A DNA stretch of 64,000 nucleotides from Pedobacter ginsengisoli (GTDB lineage Bacteria; Bacteroidota; Bacteroidia; Sphingobacteriales; Sphingobacteriaceae). Positions 44,002-54,500 of this stretch are shown here, piece after piece. The notes below the pieces were generated by a model, which made no database searches, was not told where the DNA came from, and saw nothing but the letters and a program-made list of their open reading frames with translations. Position numbers and translations under genes: made by a program. The stretch is from the NCBI RefSeq assembly GCF_002736205.1, contig NZ_CP024091.1, positions 992,001 through 1,056,000 on the forward strand, written 5' to 3'. Each line of letters starts with the position of its first letter. Positions within the stretch are counted from its first letter, which is position 1.

Positions 44002-46329
44002 ATGGGAATGAAGAATTTAAAAGTGACTTTGATTGGCTTTCTTTGCTTAAGCAACGGGATGGTGTCATTAGCACAGCAACCGGTCGAATCCCTTAATAAA
44101 TTATTAAAAGATATAAACGGTTCATTAAGGTTGTCGGTAAAGGAATTTAATGGAACAACTTTATTATCTGAACAAATATTTAACAAAGAATCATTGCAAA
44201 CAAAAACAGGCAATTGGAGCATGCAGTTTAAAGCCTCTTCGGTTTTGGGGCATCCTGAAGTTATGGATGTTTCTACATCATTTCGCCTGAACAGTGGTAT
44301 TGCAAAAGCTTCAGCCGTTTCAGTTTCCTTTGATTTTAGTAAATGGAATTCAGAAAATTATGTGCTGGTACCTGCTTCAGTTTATAATGGAAATCGGTAC
44401 AGGGCAATCGGAAACAGTTATAGTCCGCAATATCCAAAGGATATGTATTACAATCCTTCGGTGCCACTTACTATATCTAATAATCCCCGACTTTCTATTG
44501 AAGAGGGGAAAGCCTCTCTTATTGAGCTGCAAACTGGAAATGCGGCAACACCAGCTATGTGTTTTTTCTCAAAAAAGGAACAAAAAGGGTTTATTGTACT
44601 TACTGAGCAAATGACCAAATTGGGAAGCAGTGGATTAACCATTGTTGAGAATGCAGCAAAAGACAGCTGTTCTTTCAGTATTTCGGCCCCTGCAGTTCGT
44701 AAATTGGCAACAGGCTTTGGTGATTTTCATTTGAGTGGTGATAAAGCCCCCGACTGGAAGTTTGGTGATGAGGTCGCACTTGGTTTTAAGGTTTACGTTT
44801 TTAATGCATCAAGCATTCCCGATCTTTTAAAGAAATTTATGCAGGTTCGCAAGGACCTTTCTGGTCTAAACAATCCTCGTAACATATTACCCATGAGTAA
44901 ACTGTTTGAGGTAGCTACAGATATATGCAGGGGAAACTTTGTTGAGGTTCCGGCAGGGTCTTTTTACAGACCTGAAAATAATAAGGATTTTCAGCTTGGA
45001 TGGGTTAGCGGTATGATGAATACCTATCCAATGTTAGCCCTTAATGATAAAAAGGAGCGTGATAGGGTTTTTGCCGAATTGGATTTTGTGGTAAACAAAT
45101 TGCAGGGAAAAAGTGGGTATTTTTATGGAGGAATTAGAGCCAGTGGCGAAATTATCCCTGAAAAGATGTCGCCTGATTTTAAGCCGGTTCAGGCAATGGT
45201 GAGGAAAAATGCCGATGCATTGCTATGGCTCATGAAACATATAAAGCTAATAAAAGCTCAGGGTTATGGCAAAAGTGTTAAGCCGGAATGGGAAAATGCA
45301 GCTAAAAAGCTTGCTGCTGCTTTTGCACGTACCTGGAATAAGGATGGTGAGTTTGGTCAGTATATTGTTCCAGAAACGGGCGAAATAGCCGTATACAATT
45401 CAACTGCAGGTGCTATTGTTCCGGCAGGTTTAGCTATGGCTTCTGATTATTTCCACAATAAGGAATGGATGAAAGTTGCTCAGGATGCGGCTAAATTTTA
45501 TTACCATCGCGATGTTGAAAAGCAGGGATTAACAGGTGGCCATTGTGGTGATATCTCTCAAGATGCAGATGCCGAATCGACTTATGGATTTTTAGAATCA
45601 TTAATGGCTTTGTATTACTATACCGGGCAAAAAGAATGGTTAAATAGGGCAGAAGTTCAGGCTGCATTAGGTGCTACATGGACATTTTCTTACGACCCGA
45701 TATTTCCTGCAAATAGTGAAATTGGAAAGCTGAAAAGCAATATGGCCGGTGCCATTTGGGCAAGTATCCAAAATAAGCATGCTGCTCCTGGTATTTGTAC
45801 CGCTTCCGGCGATTATGTTTTTAAGCTATTTAGGGCTACAGGTAACCTGCTTTATGCAGATTTGATAAGAGATATTCAGCATGCACATGCCGAAGCCGTA
45901 AATATGCCAGGACATTTAACTACCAATAACCTGATCGGCTCTTCTATGGAACGAATTCAGCTTAGTGATGCCGAAGGAAAGGGAAGTATTGGTAATTTTA
46001 TAAATACGCGCAACTCATGGACAGAAACAAACGGAATGTTGATGGCTTTGGAAATTCCCGGTATTTATGTTAATATGGATCGCAAGAAATTATATGTTTT
46101 TGATCATGTTAAAGCCCAAATATTGTTGAGTGATAAATCAGGGATTACCCTTCAACTCACAAATACAACGGGGTATGATGCAAATGTATCGGTAATGGCC
46201 GAAACGGATAAGCAGGCTATAAAACCATTAAGCTATACGGCATTTTTAGGATGGCCCAAAGTTAAGGTTAAAACCGGTGAGACTATAAAGATAAAAGTTA
46301 ACCCCGCTAATGGCCTAACTGTTTTGTAA
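44002..46329 (+). CDS. Secreted six-hairpin (alpha/alpha)6 enzyme, family not recognised
   Basis: 775 residues with a signal peptide (to about VSLAQ; start at 44002 or 44008). The N-terminal third is a beta-sandwich. Residues from about 290 on are helical with hairpin-type repeats: VPAGSFYRPENNKDFQLGWVSGMM, GYFYGGIRASGE, NADALLWLMKHI, KAWNKDGEFGQYI-like, GLTGGHCGDISQDADAESTYGFLESLMALYY. The C-terminus is again beta. This is the usual plan of six-hairpin glycosidases or lyases. It heads a five-gene operon for sugar oxidation, so it probably releases that sugar. Catalytic residues not assigned. Confidence 0.6.
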   Translation: MGMKNLKVTLIGFLCLSNGMVSLAQQPVESLNKLLKDINGSLRLSVKEFNGTTLLSEQIFNKESLQTKTGNWSMQFKASSVLGHPEVMDVSTSFRLNSGIAKASAVSVSFDFSKWNSENYVLVPASVYNGNRYRAIGNSYSPQYPKDMYYNPSVPLTISNNPRLSIEEGKASLIELQTGNAATPAMCFFSKKEQKGFIVLTEQMTKLGSSGLTIVENAAKDSCSFSISAPAVRKLATGFGDFHLSGDKAPDWKFGDEVALGFKVYVFNASSIPDLLKKFMQVRKDLSGLNNPRNILPMSKLFEVATDICRGNFVEVPAGSFYRPENNKDFQLGWVSGMMNTYPMLALNDKKERDRVFAELDFVVNKLQGKSGYFYGGIRASGEIIPEKMSPDFKPVQAMVRKNADALLWLMKHIKLIKAQGYGKSVKPEWENAAKKLAAAFARTWNKDGEFGQYIVPETGEIAVYNSTAGAIVPAGLAMASDYFHNKEWMKVAQDAAKFYYHRDVEKQGLTGGHCGDISQDADAESTYGFLESLMALYYYTGQKEWLNRAEVQAALGATWTFSYDPIFPANSEIGKLKSNMAGAIWASIQNKHAAPGICTASGDYVFKLFRATGNLLYADLIRDIQHAHAEAVNMPGHLTTNNLIGSSMERIQLSDAEGKGSIGNFINTRNSWTETNGMLMALEIPGIYVNMDRKKLYVFDHVKAQILLSDKSGITLQLTNTTGYDANVSVMAETDKQAIKPLSYTAFLGWPKVKVKTGETIKIKVNPANGLTVL

Positions 46330-46331
46330 TT

Positions 46332-47222
46332 ATGTTAAAAGAGATAAATAAATTGGTTTTGGGTACTGTCGGATTGGGTGGGATTTGGAGAGAAGTAGAT
46401 ACCGAGGAATCAATAATGACAGTTTTTAGTGCCCTTAAGCAAGGAATTACAGCTATAGATACTGCGCCTGCGTATGGAGATGCAGAACAGCTTGTAGGCA
46501 AAGCTTTAGGTCAGTGGTCTGGTAAAAGGCCTTTGATCAGTACTAAGGTAGGTCGTTTGAAAGGCTATAAGGTCGATGAAGCACATTACGATTACAGTGC
46601 CGATGGAATGAAAAGGAGTGTCGAAAACAGCTTGAAAACACTAAATATTCCTGTTGTAGATATTCTTTTTCTACACGACCCTGCTGCAATTCCTCAATCG
46701 GCTATGGAAGGTGTATTAAAGCAAATGGAATTTTTTAAGCATAATGGTTATACAAAAAAAATAGGTTTGGGCGGAAATGCACCCGAATGGTTTGAACCTT
46801 ATTTAAAGACCAACCTATTTGATGTAATTATGGAGTATAACAGGCTAAATGCTTGTTCTATTGATGCATTGGATACTACTATTCCTGTTTGCAGAGAAAA
46901 TGATAAGGAATATTATGCTGCCAGTCCTTTAAATATGGGATTGTTAGGCTGCAATTTTTCGGAATTTACCAATTCTCCTCCAAATTGGCTCGAATTAAAG
47001 AGTATAGAACAGGCAAGAAGAGTGAATAGTATAGCATACGAGCATAATCTTTCGCTACAGGTACTTGCCCATCGATTTCTTTTAACCATTCCGGCTCAGT
47101 TTAAAATTGTAATTGGCGCTGCAGATAGGATGCAGTTAACTGGTACTCTTGATGCAATGAAATTGGGTGAATTGCCTTCCGAAATTTATAATGAGATTCT
47201 ACTAACGCTTAATGAAAAATAG
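46332..47222 (+). CDS. Aldo/keto reductase, sugar 1-dehydrogenase type
   Basis: 296 residues with an intact tetrad: Asp43 and Tyr48 in AIDTAPAYG, Lys72 in STKVG, His115 in LFLHDP. The subgroup with VGLGGIWR and DAEQLVGKAL is close to L-fucose/L-galactose and D-threo-aldose 1-dehydrogenases, which oxidise an aldose to its lactone with NAD(P). It begins 2 bp after the glycosidase and is followed without a gap by an acid-sugar dehydratase-type gene, which supports this. The exact sugar is inferred. Confidence 0.8.
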   Translation: MLKEINKLVLGTVGLGGIWREVDTEESIMTVFSALKQGITAIDTAPAYGDAEQLVGKALGQWSGKRPLISTKVGRLKGYKVDEAHYDYSADGMKRSVENSLKTLNIPVVDILFLHDPAAIPQSAMEGVLKQMEFFKHNGYTKKIGLGGNAPEWFEPYLKTNLFDVIMEYNRLNACSIDALDTTIPVCRENDKEYYAASPLNMGLLGCNFSEFTNSPPNWLELKSIEQARRVNSIAYEHNLSLQVLAHRFLLTIPAQFKIVIGAADRMQLTGTLDAMKLGELPSEIYNEILLTLNEK

Positions 47223-48395
47223 ATGTACAATATAGATAATGAGATTTTTAATATAAATAGAATTAGAATAAGGGTTTTAGAACAGGTGGATGCGGTAATT
47301 CCTTTTCAGGATGCTACCATGGGACCTTTTCCAAAGTTTGGAATATCAATTATTACAATAGAGGATGAGGATGGAAATCTGGGAGAAGCCCCGGTTTACA
47401 ACAGCTATATGAATATTTTGGAAACCTGTCTTTTCCCAATACTTTTTCATAGCCACTCTGTGCCGTATATAGAGTTTTATCCAAAGTTATATTGGGCTAT
47501 TAGAAATGAGGGATTTAAAGGTGCAGCTGGTGCCATATTGGGGCAAATTGATATGGCTTTGTATGATTTGGCAGCCAGACGTAGAAAAGTGCCCCTTTAT
47601 AGATATATTGGAGGTACTCATAATGACGTGAAAATGTATGGCTGTGGGGGAGGAACGAATTATACGCTGAAGGAACTGGAAAGTGAAGTAACTTTCTTGA
47701 TGGATAAAGGAGTGGACTGTTACAAAATGAAGGTTGGGAAAAATTTTGGAACAAAAATAAATGAGGACATTGAAAGAGTGAAATTTGTAAAACAACTGGT
47801 TGGTAACAGAATGGAAATTGCAGCTGATGTAAACCAGATTTGGAATTGTAATGATGTATTCAAATTTCTTGATGCCGTTGGAGAAGAGAGCTTGTGTTGG
47901 TTAGAAGAGCCCATACACTCAGCGTCTTATGATCAAATAGAACAGCTTTGTAAAAAAATATCGGTTACGGTGGCCTACGGGGAATCGGAACGGACATCAA
48001 AAATATTCCCAACTCTTGTCAATTCTGGAGTTAGACATTTACAACCGGTACCCACACAATTGGGTGGGATGAAGGAGTGGATGGAAATAAGAGACCTTTG
48101 TGAAAATCAAAATTTGCAATTATCTTCTGGTGGATATTCCCTATATTCAGCCTTTCTCATGACATCTGCAAATAGAGATTGCATGATCGAATATTTGTAT
48201 CCTCTTATGTATGGCCTGGAAAAATACTTTTTAGTTAAGCCATTATGGGAAAACGGTAGGTTCTATTTATCTGAAATAGAAGGACTACCTGTAAGGATTG
48301 ATTGGGATTACTGTTATAAGGAAAATAAGATAGTACAAGAACGGTTATGGGAAAAACAAGATGTTTCAAAATATAACCCTGTTGTGTCTATGTAA
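47223..48395 (+). CDS. Enolase-superfamily (mandelate racemase subgroup) sugar acid dehydratase-like
   Basis: 390 residues. N-terminal capping domain, then barrel with Lys168-Met-Lys170 (KxK), metal ligands Asp202 (AADVNQ), Glu228/229 (LEEP) and Glu254 (GESE). The position where dehydratases of this group carry His is SSGG (301-304), so the usual acid-base His seems absent. Members dehydrate aldonates or open lactones. Start directly abuts the AKR stop. Probably the second oxidative step, or a racemase/cycloisomerase using only KxK. Confidence 0.75.
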   Translation: MYNIDNEIFNINRIRIRVLEQVDAVIPFQDATMGPFPKFGISIITIEDEDGNLGEAPVYNSYMNILETCLFPILFHSHSVPYIEFYPKLYWAIRNEGFKGAAGAILGQIDMALYDLAARRRKVPLYRYIGGTHNDVKMYGCGGGTNYTLKELESEVTFLMDKGVDCYKMKVGKNFGTKINEDIERVKFVKQLVGNRMEIAADVNQIWNCNDVFKFLDAVGEESLCWLEEPIHSASYDQIEQLCKKISVTVAYGESERTSKIFPTLVNSGVRHLQPVPTQLGGMKEWMEIRDLCENQNLQLSSGGYSLYSAFLMTSANRDCMIEYLYPLMYGLEKYFLVKPLWENGRFYLSEIEGLPVRIDWDYCYKENKIVQERLWEKQDVSKYNPVVSM

Positions 48396-48409
48396 CTAAG
48401 GGACCAAAT

Positions 48410-49981
48410 TTGAGTTTATCATTCAATTATATCGATTATCTAATTTTAGGGCTATATGCCCTTGCTTTGTTTTTTATTGGTTTTCGCTCCGGTAAAAAGG
48501 AGAAAAATCAGGAAGATATATTTTTGGGTGGAAGATCATTGAAGTGGTGGCAAATTGGTTTCTCTATGTTTAGTGCCAATGCAGGGCCTATTATGTTAAT
48601 TGGTTTTGCAGGTGTTGGTTTTTCGCATGGTATTGTTGGCAGTAATTTCGAATTACTAGCATGGGTATTTTTAATGCTGCTGGGCATGGTTTTTTTACCC
48701 TATTACCTAAAAACTAAAATAAGTACGATTCCACAATTTTTATTAATTCGTTTTGGTAAACGTTCTTATAATTTTCTGGTTATATATAGCTTGATTTCAA
48801 TTTTGGTGGTATGGTTAGGGAGTGCATTGTATGCCGGAGGCTTATTAATTTCAGGGATATTTGGTTGTTCTTTGTTTACGGCACTGGTAATAATTGCTTT
48901 GATTGCGACTAGTTTTACTGCCATTGGAGGGCTAAAAGCTGTAGTTCGTACCGGAGTTTTTCAATCTATTATTATTATCGTTTCTTCGATACTGCTTACT
49001 TTTTTGGGCTTTCAAAAAATTGGTAGTGTAGACTTGATGGTTAGCCAAACACCTGAATCGTATTGGAAGTTGTTTCTGCCTGCATCACATCCGGAATATT
49101 CATGGATAGCTATTGTTTTGGGCTACCCCGTTGTGGCTATTTATTATTGGTGTGCTGATCAAACGATTGTACAAAAAGTACTTGCAGCAGAGAACCTGAA
49201 AGAGGGACAATATGGCGCCTTGTTTGTTGGAGCACTTAAAATAATAATGCCTTTAATATTTATTCTTCCGGGTATTATGTGTTATGTTTTGTTTAGGGAT
49301 GTAGCTCAGCCCGATAATGCCTACATTACTATGATTAAAGAATTAATGCCTCATGGCTTACTAGGTTTAAGTATTGCTGCATTAATCGCATCGTTGATTG
49401 ATACGGTATCATCTAGTTTAAATTCTTTTTGTACCGTATTTACGCTGGATGTTGTTTCGCAGGTTAAAGTGCTTAATAAGAAGCAACAGGTAAAAATGGG
49501 GAGATGGATTACCATTATTGCTGCAATAGTAGGTGTAGGTATTGCGATGGTTTTCTCTTATTCGGGGAAAAACTTTTTTGAATTAAGCCAAGGCTTGGTT
49601 TCTATACTTGCCCCACCACTGTCTGTTGTTTTCCTTGCCGGCGTTATGTGGAAACGTGTAAATAGTATTTCGGTAGAAATAGTGCTTTATGGAGGTGGGT
49701 TCGTTTGCTTAATATTGGGTGCATGCCATGTGTTAAATTACCCTTATAAGGGCTATTGGCCACATTTCCTTTTACTTTCATTTTATTTATTTGTTGCGCT
49801 AAGCTTAGTAATTGTAGCGGTAACATTAATTACAAAACCTGCAATAAATCCGGTAGTACCTTCGCTTCTTGAATCCAAAAATAAACCCGTGGGGGAGGAA
49901 GCATATCATTCCAGACCTATTTGGTTGGTTTGGCTAGGACTGGCATCTGTAATGGTTTTAATTTATTTACTTTTTAACTAA
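48410..49981 (+). CDS. Sodium:solute symporter (SSS/SGLT family)
   Basis: 523 residues with about 13-14 membrane helices. It begins at TTG 48410, preceded by AAGGGA. The next Met lies beyond the first helix, so TTG is needed. SSS marks: FLGGRSLKWWQIGFSMFSANAGPIMLIGFAG (TM1-2), YPVVAIYYWCADQTIVQKVLAAEN, IDTVSSSLNSFCTVFTLDV. It imports a sugar with sodium; the operon suggests the sugar is oxidised by the two genes before it. Confidence 0.9.
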   Translation: MSLSFNYIDYLILGLYALALFFIGFRSGKKEKNQEDIFLGGRSLKWWQIGFSMFSANAGPIMLIGFAGVGFSHGIVGSNFELLAWVFLMLLGMVFLPYYLKTKISTIPQFLLIRFGKRSYNFLVIYSLISILVVWLGSALYAGGLLISGIFGCSLFTALVIIALIATSFTAIGGLKAVVRTGVFQSIIIIVSSILLTFLGFQKIGSVDLMVSQTPESYWKLFLPASHPEYSWIAIVLGYPVVAIYYWCADQTIVQKVLAAENLKEGQYGALFVGALKIIMPLIFILPGIMCYVLFRDVAQPDNAYITMIKELMPHGLLGLSIAALIASLIDTVSSSLNSFCTVFTLDVVSQVKVLNKKQQVKMGRWITIIAAIVGVGIAMVFSYSGKNFFELSQGLVSILAPPLSVVFLAGVMWKRVNSISVEIVLYGGGFVCLILGACHVLNYPYKGYWPHFLLLSFYLFVALSLVIVAVTLITKPAINPVVPSLLESKNKPVGEEAYHSRPIWLVWLGLASVMVLIYLLFN

Positions 49982-49988
49982 TATTTCG

Positions 49989-50420
49989 ATGAAAAAAATA
50001 TTCCTGCAGTTAGCATTCGTAATTTTTACTTGTTCTTTTATGATGTGTAATCCAGCTAATTCTGATCATAAAGAACCCGAATCTGTAGAAAAAGTATTTG
50101 TGGTAAATACTGTGGATAATGATAAAAAATTGAACGAATATCTAGAATACCATAAGCAAATTTGGCCTGAGGTAGAAGCCGGGTTTAAAAAAGCGGGCTA
50201 TAAAAGTATTACACTTTATCGTTTCAATGATCTGATTGTTATGAGGATCACGGTACCTGAAAACGCAGATTTAAATGAAATGGGAAAGTTAGCAGAGTCT
50301 TATAGTCCCCGTTGTGTTGAATGGAATAAATTAATGAATACTTACCAAAAAGGTGTTAATGGCACTGCCGAAGGACAGAAGTGGGTTGAGGTAACTCCTT
50401 TTTACAAGTTTAAGCAGTAA
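49989..50420 (+). CDS. L-rhamnose/L-fucose mutarotase family (DUF718), with export signal
   Basis: 143 residues. The mutarotase domain spans 35-143: YLEYHKQIWPEVEAGFKKAGYKSITLYR, with His and Tyr of the active site, and EWNKLMNTYQ. The family interconverts anomers of L-rhamnose or L-fucose in the cytoplasm. Here residues 1-20 are a signal-like or weak lipoprotein leader (ending MMC), so it may act in the periplasm before import. It is the last gene of the operon; the 3' end overlaps the AraC gene by 11 bp (convergent). Confidence 0.82.
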   Translation: MKKIFLQLAFVIFTCSFMMCNPANSDHKEPESVEKVFVVNTVDNDKKLNEYLEYHKQIWPEVEAGFKKAGYKSITLYRFNDLIVMRITVPENADLNEMGKLAESYSPRCVEWNKLMNTYQKGVNGTAEGQKWVEVTPFYKFKQ

Positions 50421-51276
50421 TTTTATATTGCTTAATAAAGTCTCTCGGAGATAAACCCTTTACTTCTTTAAAGTGCTTGTTAAAGTTTGATATATTATTA
50501 TAGCCACTTTTGTAACAGGTTTCGGTTACATTGTGGTTACCTTCCATTAACAACTTAGCTGCGTGCCCAACCCTTATCTCTTTTATAAATTCAACTAAAG
50601 TTCTGTTGGTTTTAAGTTTAAAGAACCTGCAGAAAGCAGCTGTTGACATAGGGATAATTGAAGCCACATCCTGCAAAGAAATATCCTCTTTGAAATTATT
50701 GAATATATAATCAAACACACGGTTAATCTTGTTTGCTTCAGTTGATGTTTCAACGATATTAAATGAAGGAGATGACAGGCTTTTACAAGAGGTGGATTGA
50801 GCCAGAACATCCAGAAGTTGGAGCATTAATGCAGCACGTGATAATCCAGATTCAAATAACATTTGGTTCAGAATTATTTTTGCTCTTGCTACTGTAGGCC
50901 CAGAAAATAAAATTCCTTTTGAAGCATTTTCAAAAAGATGGTTTAGGAGTGCTGCTTCAGGTTTAGCAAGTAAATCTTTGCCTAGAAAATCCGGAAAAAA
51001 GTGCACAACAACTGCTTGAGGCTGTACTTTCTCGTCTATAGTATTATAGTATTGCCAGCAGTGTGGTAAATAACTTCCGAGAAGGACGAGTTCCGTTCCT
51101 TTAAAATCTTCGATATGATCTCCAACAAATCGTTTACCAAAACAATTTTCAATTAATGCAATCTCAAAATTAACATGAGACTTTAACGACGTATACTTTT
51201 TTACCTCCAGAATTTCTGATCGTACGGTAAATGATTGGTCAGGCGGAAAGGTAAAGTTCTCGTAAATGTATTGCAT
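50410..51276 (-). CDS. AraC-family transcription regulator
   Basis: 288 residues. N-terminal sensor cupin-like half and the C-terminal double HTH: ISLQDVASIIPMSTAAFCRFFKLKTNRTLVEFIKEIRVGHA and CYKSGYNNISNFNKHFKEVKGLSPRDF. It is divergent from SusC and convergent with the operon, so it probably controls one or both in response to the sugar. Confidence 0.88.
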   Translation of the reverse strand: MQYIYENFTFPPDQSFTVRSEILEVKKYTSLKSHVNFEIALIENCFGKRFVGDHIEDFKGTELVLLGSYLPHCWQYYNTIDEKVQPQAVVVHFFPDFLGKDLLAKPEAALLNHLFENASKGILFSGPTVARAKIILNQMLFESGLSRAALMLQLLDVLAQSTSCKSLSSPSFNIVETSTEANKINRVFDYIFNNFKEDISLQDVASIIPMSTAAFCRFFKLKTNRTLVEFIKEIRVGHAAKLLMEGNHNVTETCYKSGYNNISNFNKHFKEVKGLSPRDFIKQYKITA

Positions 51277-51442
51277 ATCAGTGGTTTATTTGGTGTAATG
51301 TATAAAGCTAATTAGAATAGTTTATGCTCTAAATATAGTCTATTTATGTTTAGATATAAAGGTTTGGTGCAAAAAAAACATTGTAATTAATCAAATTAAC
51401 AGTAGTTGTAACTAAGTATTGTTAAGAGATTTACCATTTAAG

Positions 51443-51452
51443 CAATCGATTG
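51443..51452. promoter_or_regulatory. Palindrome in the AraC/SusC divergent region
   Basis: CAATCGATTG, 53 bp upstream of the susC start, followed by eight T. It may be a regulator site; evidence is weak. Confidence 0.25.
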
Positions 51453-51504
51453 TTTTTTTTAATAGATTAAATAATCAAAGAACCAAAACCAATTTAAATA
51501 AATT

Positions 51505-54500
51505 ATGAAACAGGTATTAAAAATGCACTTCAGAGTGCTCGGAATTATCTGGCTCTTACTGCAATCACATTCTGCCTTTGCACAAGGCAAAATTTCGGGA
51601 ACAGTAATAGATGCTAAGGATAAAACCCCCTTACCAGGTGCTACCATTATCTTACAAGATGGTAGTGGAAAGTCAAAAACAGACGAAAATGGTAAGTTTG
51701 AAATTAACGTAGAAGCAGGTAGTAAGCTTAAAATCTCTATGACAGGTTATGATGCACAGGAAGTTATTGCTTCTCGTGGAATGGTAGTAGAGTTGGTTTT
51801 TTCGGCGGTGAATCTTGATGATGTAGTCATAGTAGGTTACGGAACGCAGAAAAAAGATTTAGTAACCGGTTCTATTGTAACAATGACAATGGAAGATACT
51901 AGAAGGAATTCACCAACAACATCGTTAGGGAATTTACTGGCGGGTCAAATGGCAGGTGTAAAGGTGGGTGTTCCTGCAGGTCGTCCTGGAACGGCCCCAG
52001 GTATTTCGATCCGTACAAAAACATCCTTTAATGATCAAAATGTATTATATGTCATTGATGGGTTGGTTACTGATAACTCTGCCGATTTTAATAATCTTAG
52101 CCCGAATGACATCGACAAAGTAACAGTGCTTAAAGATGCTGCAACAACAGCAGCTTATGGTGCACGTGCTTCGGGTGGTGTAATTGTTGTTACGACCAGA
52201 CGTGGATCTAAAAATGAGAAAGCTAAAATCAATTATTCGTTCAATTCAGGATTTGATAAGCGAGGGAGGAATGCTGATTTAACGAGCGCGATTGAAACAG
52301 GACAAATCTATAACCGGATGAATCCTACAAATAATCCTTGGACTCAGTCTGATTTTGACTATTTCAAAAATATCAACAACGGTTGGGGATATGATCAGTT
52401 GGCTCAGGTATGGCAAGATCCTTATACTACAACCCATAATCTTAGTGCAACGGGTGGCGGTGATAAGATTACATATTTTATTGGGGGCTCTTATACAAAA
52501 CAAGGTGCTTTTCAGAAGAATTCTAGTTACAAAAACTATAATTTCAGAGCTAACATTACAGCTGATATAGCCAAGAATTTTACTGTATTTGCGGGTGTTT
52601 CTGCCAATAATAATGTTAGTGACAGGCTTCCTAGTACCGGAGTAGGAGATGAAAATGGTATTTACCGTAAACAATTACTTTGGCAACCAGAGCAACCGGT
52701 GTGGACTGATGGTGGTAAGCCGATTGACTATGGCTGGATTGGTAATGTGGGTGCAGAAGTGAATGGAGAAGGTGGATACAATAAAGAAAATAATTTTAAA
52801 CCGGTAATAAACCTGAAAGGCACATATAAAATTCCTTTTGTGGAGGGATTGAGTGTTTCATCACAATACATCAGGACTATTGCAAACAACCGAAAGAAAA
52901 ATTATTTCACGAAATATGATATGTGGGTAATGAAACTTCTAGGTTCGAGCCGTCAAATTAGTACTCGTGATGAAGATTTACTTTCTCTGAAAAAATCATC
53001 ACAGATTGGTAATAATTACCTGGAAGAGTCTTACAGATGGAATGATAATGAGCAATTGAATTTCCAGTTGAACTATGATCATACGTTTGGAAATGTACAT
53101 CACGTACAGGGATGGCTTACTTATGAGCGTGCAGAAACTAAAGGAGGTGGTTTCAAAGCAGGACGTGAGAAATTCCCCGTTTATCAAACAGATCAATGGT
53201 GGGCTGCTAGTGGTGACCGTCTTGATTCATGGGCTCAAGGAGACAGTGATTTCAATAGGGGCGCAGAGCAGACTGTTGGACGTAAATCTTACGTTGGCCA
53301 GTTCTTCTATGATTATGACAGTAAATATTTGGCGAGTTTTACCTATCGTTATGATGGATCATATAAGTTTTCTGGAGACAAACGCTGGGGATTCTTTCCT
53401 TCAGGTTCATTGGGTTGGGTAATTTCTCGTGAAAACTTTTTCAGTAATGTAAATGGAATTGAACTGTTAAAAATAAGAGCTACAGCGGGTACTACTAGTG
53501 CCGATAATATTAATGCCTGGCAATATCAACAAAGCTATGATCCTGGTACTTCAGCTTATTTTGGAAGCACTCCTGTTACAAATGTTGGTATTTCTTACGG
53601 ATCACTTGTTAATCCTGATATCACCTGGGAAAAATCGCGGAATTATAATATAGGTATTGATATCAATTTCTTAAAGCATTTTAGTGGCAGTGTGGAGTAT
53701 TTTAATGCAAAGACTTATGATATTCTTGTTGACAGGGTTGCTCAGGTGCCACCTACGTTTAGTCGTAAGTTGCCAACATCAAACTATGGCGAATATAAAT
53801 CAGAAGGTGTTGAAATGACATTTGGTTATCGCAACAAAACGAATCAGTTGAATTATTATGCAAATATCAATGCCAGTTATGCAGCTGCAACACCACTTGT
53901 TAGAGATAAAGTGGTTACTTATCCTTGGGAAGTTGATGTAAATCGTTCCGCATCAAAGATAGTAGCCTTTGTTCAAACAGGGATGATCCGTACACAGGCT
54001 GATCTGGATGCTTTTGTTGCTGCGAATCCAAATTATAAATTTAAAGGTATTGCACCTGCCTTAGGTCAATTAACCTATGCTGATTTGAGCGGTAAAGATG
54101 GTAAACCAGATGGTATTGTAGATGATTGGGATAAAACTATCATAAAGAAAAACAATAACCCAGTTTTATTAGGCTTAAACTTTGGAGCTGAATGGAAAGG
54201 GTTTAGTATTGATGCAAGTTTTGATGGTAGTTTCCGTAATTATAAATATATAAATAATCTGGTGGATGGAAATGTGGAATGGAATCGCATGTGGAAACCA
54301 TGGGCTAATGATGCATGGACGCCTGAAAATCCAAATGCCACGTTACCTAGACGTTATTCAGCAAATGATAACGTTAGAACCGTGACTAATACTGAAAGTA
54401 CTTTTTGGTTAAAGAATGCAAGTTTCTTACGTATGCGATTGTTGAACGTTGGATATTCAATCCCTACCAGCATTACGAATAAAATTGGTATTAACGGTGT

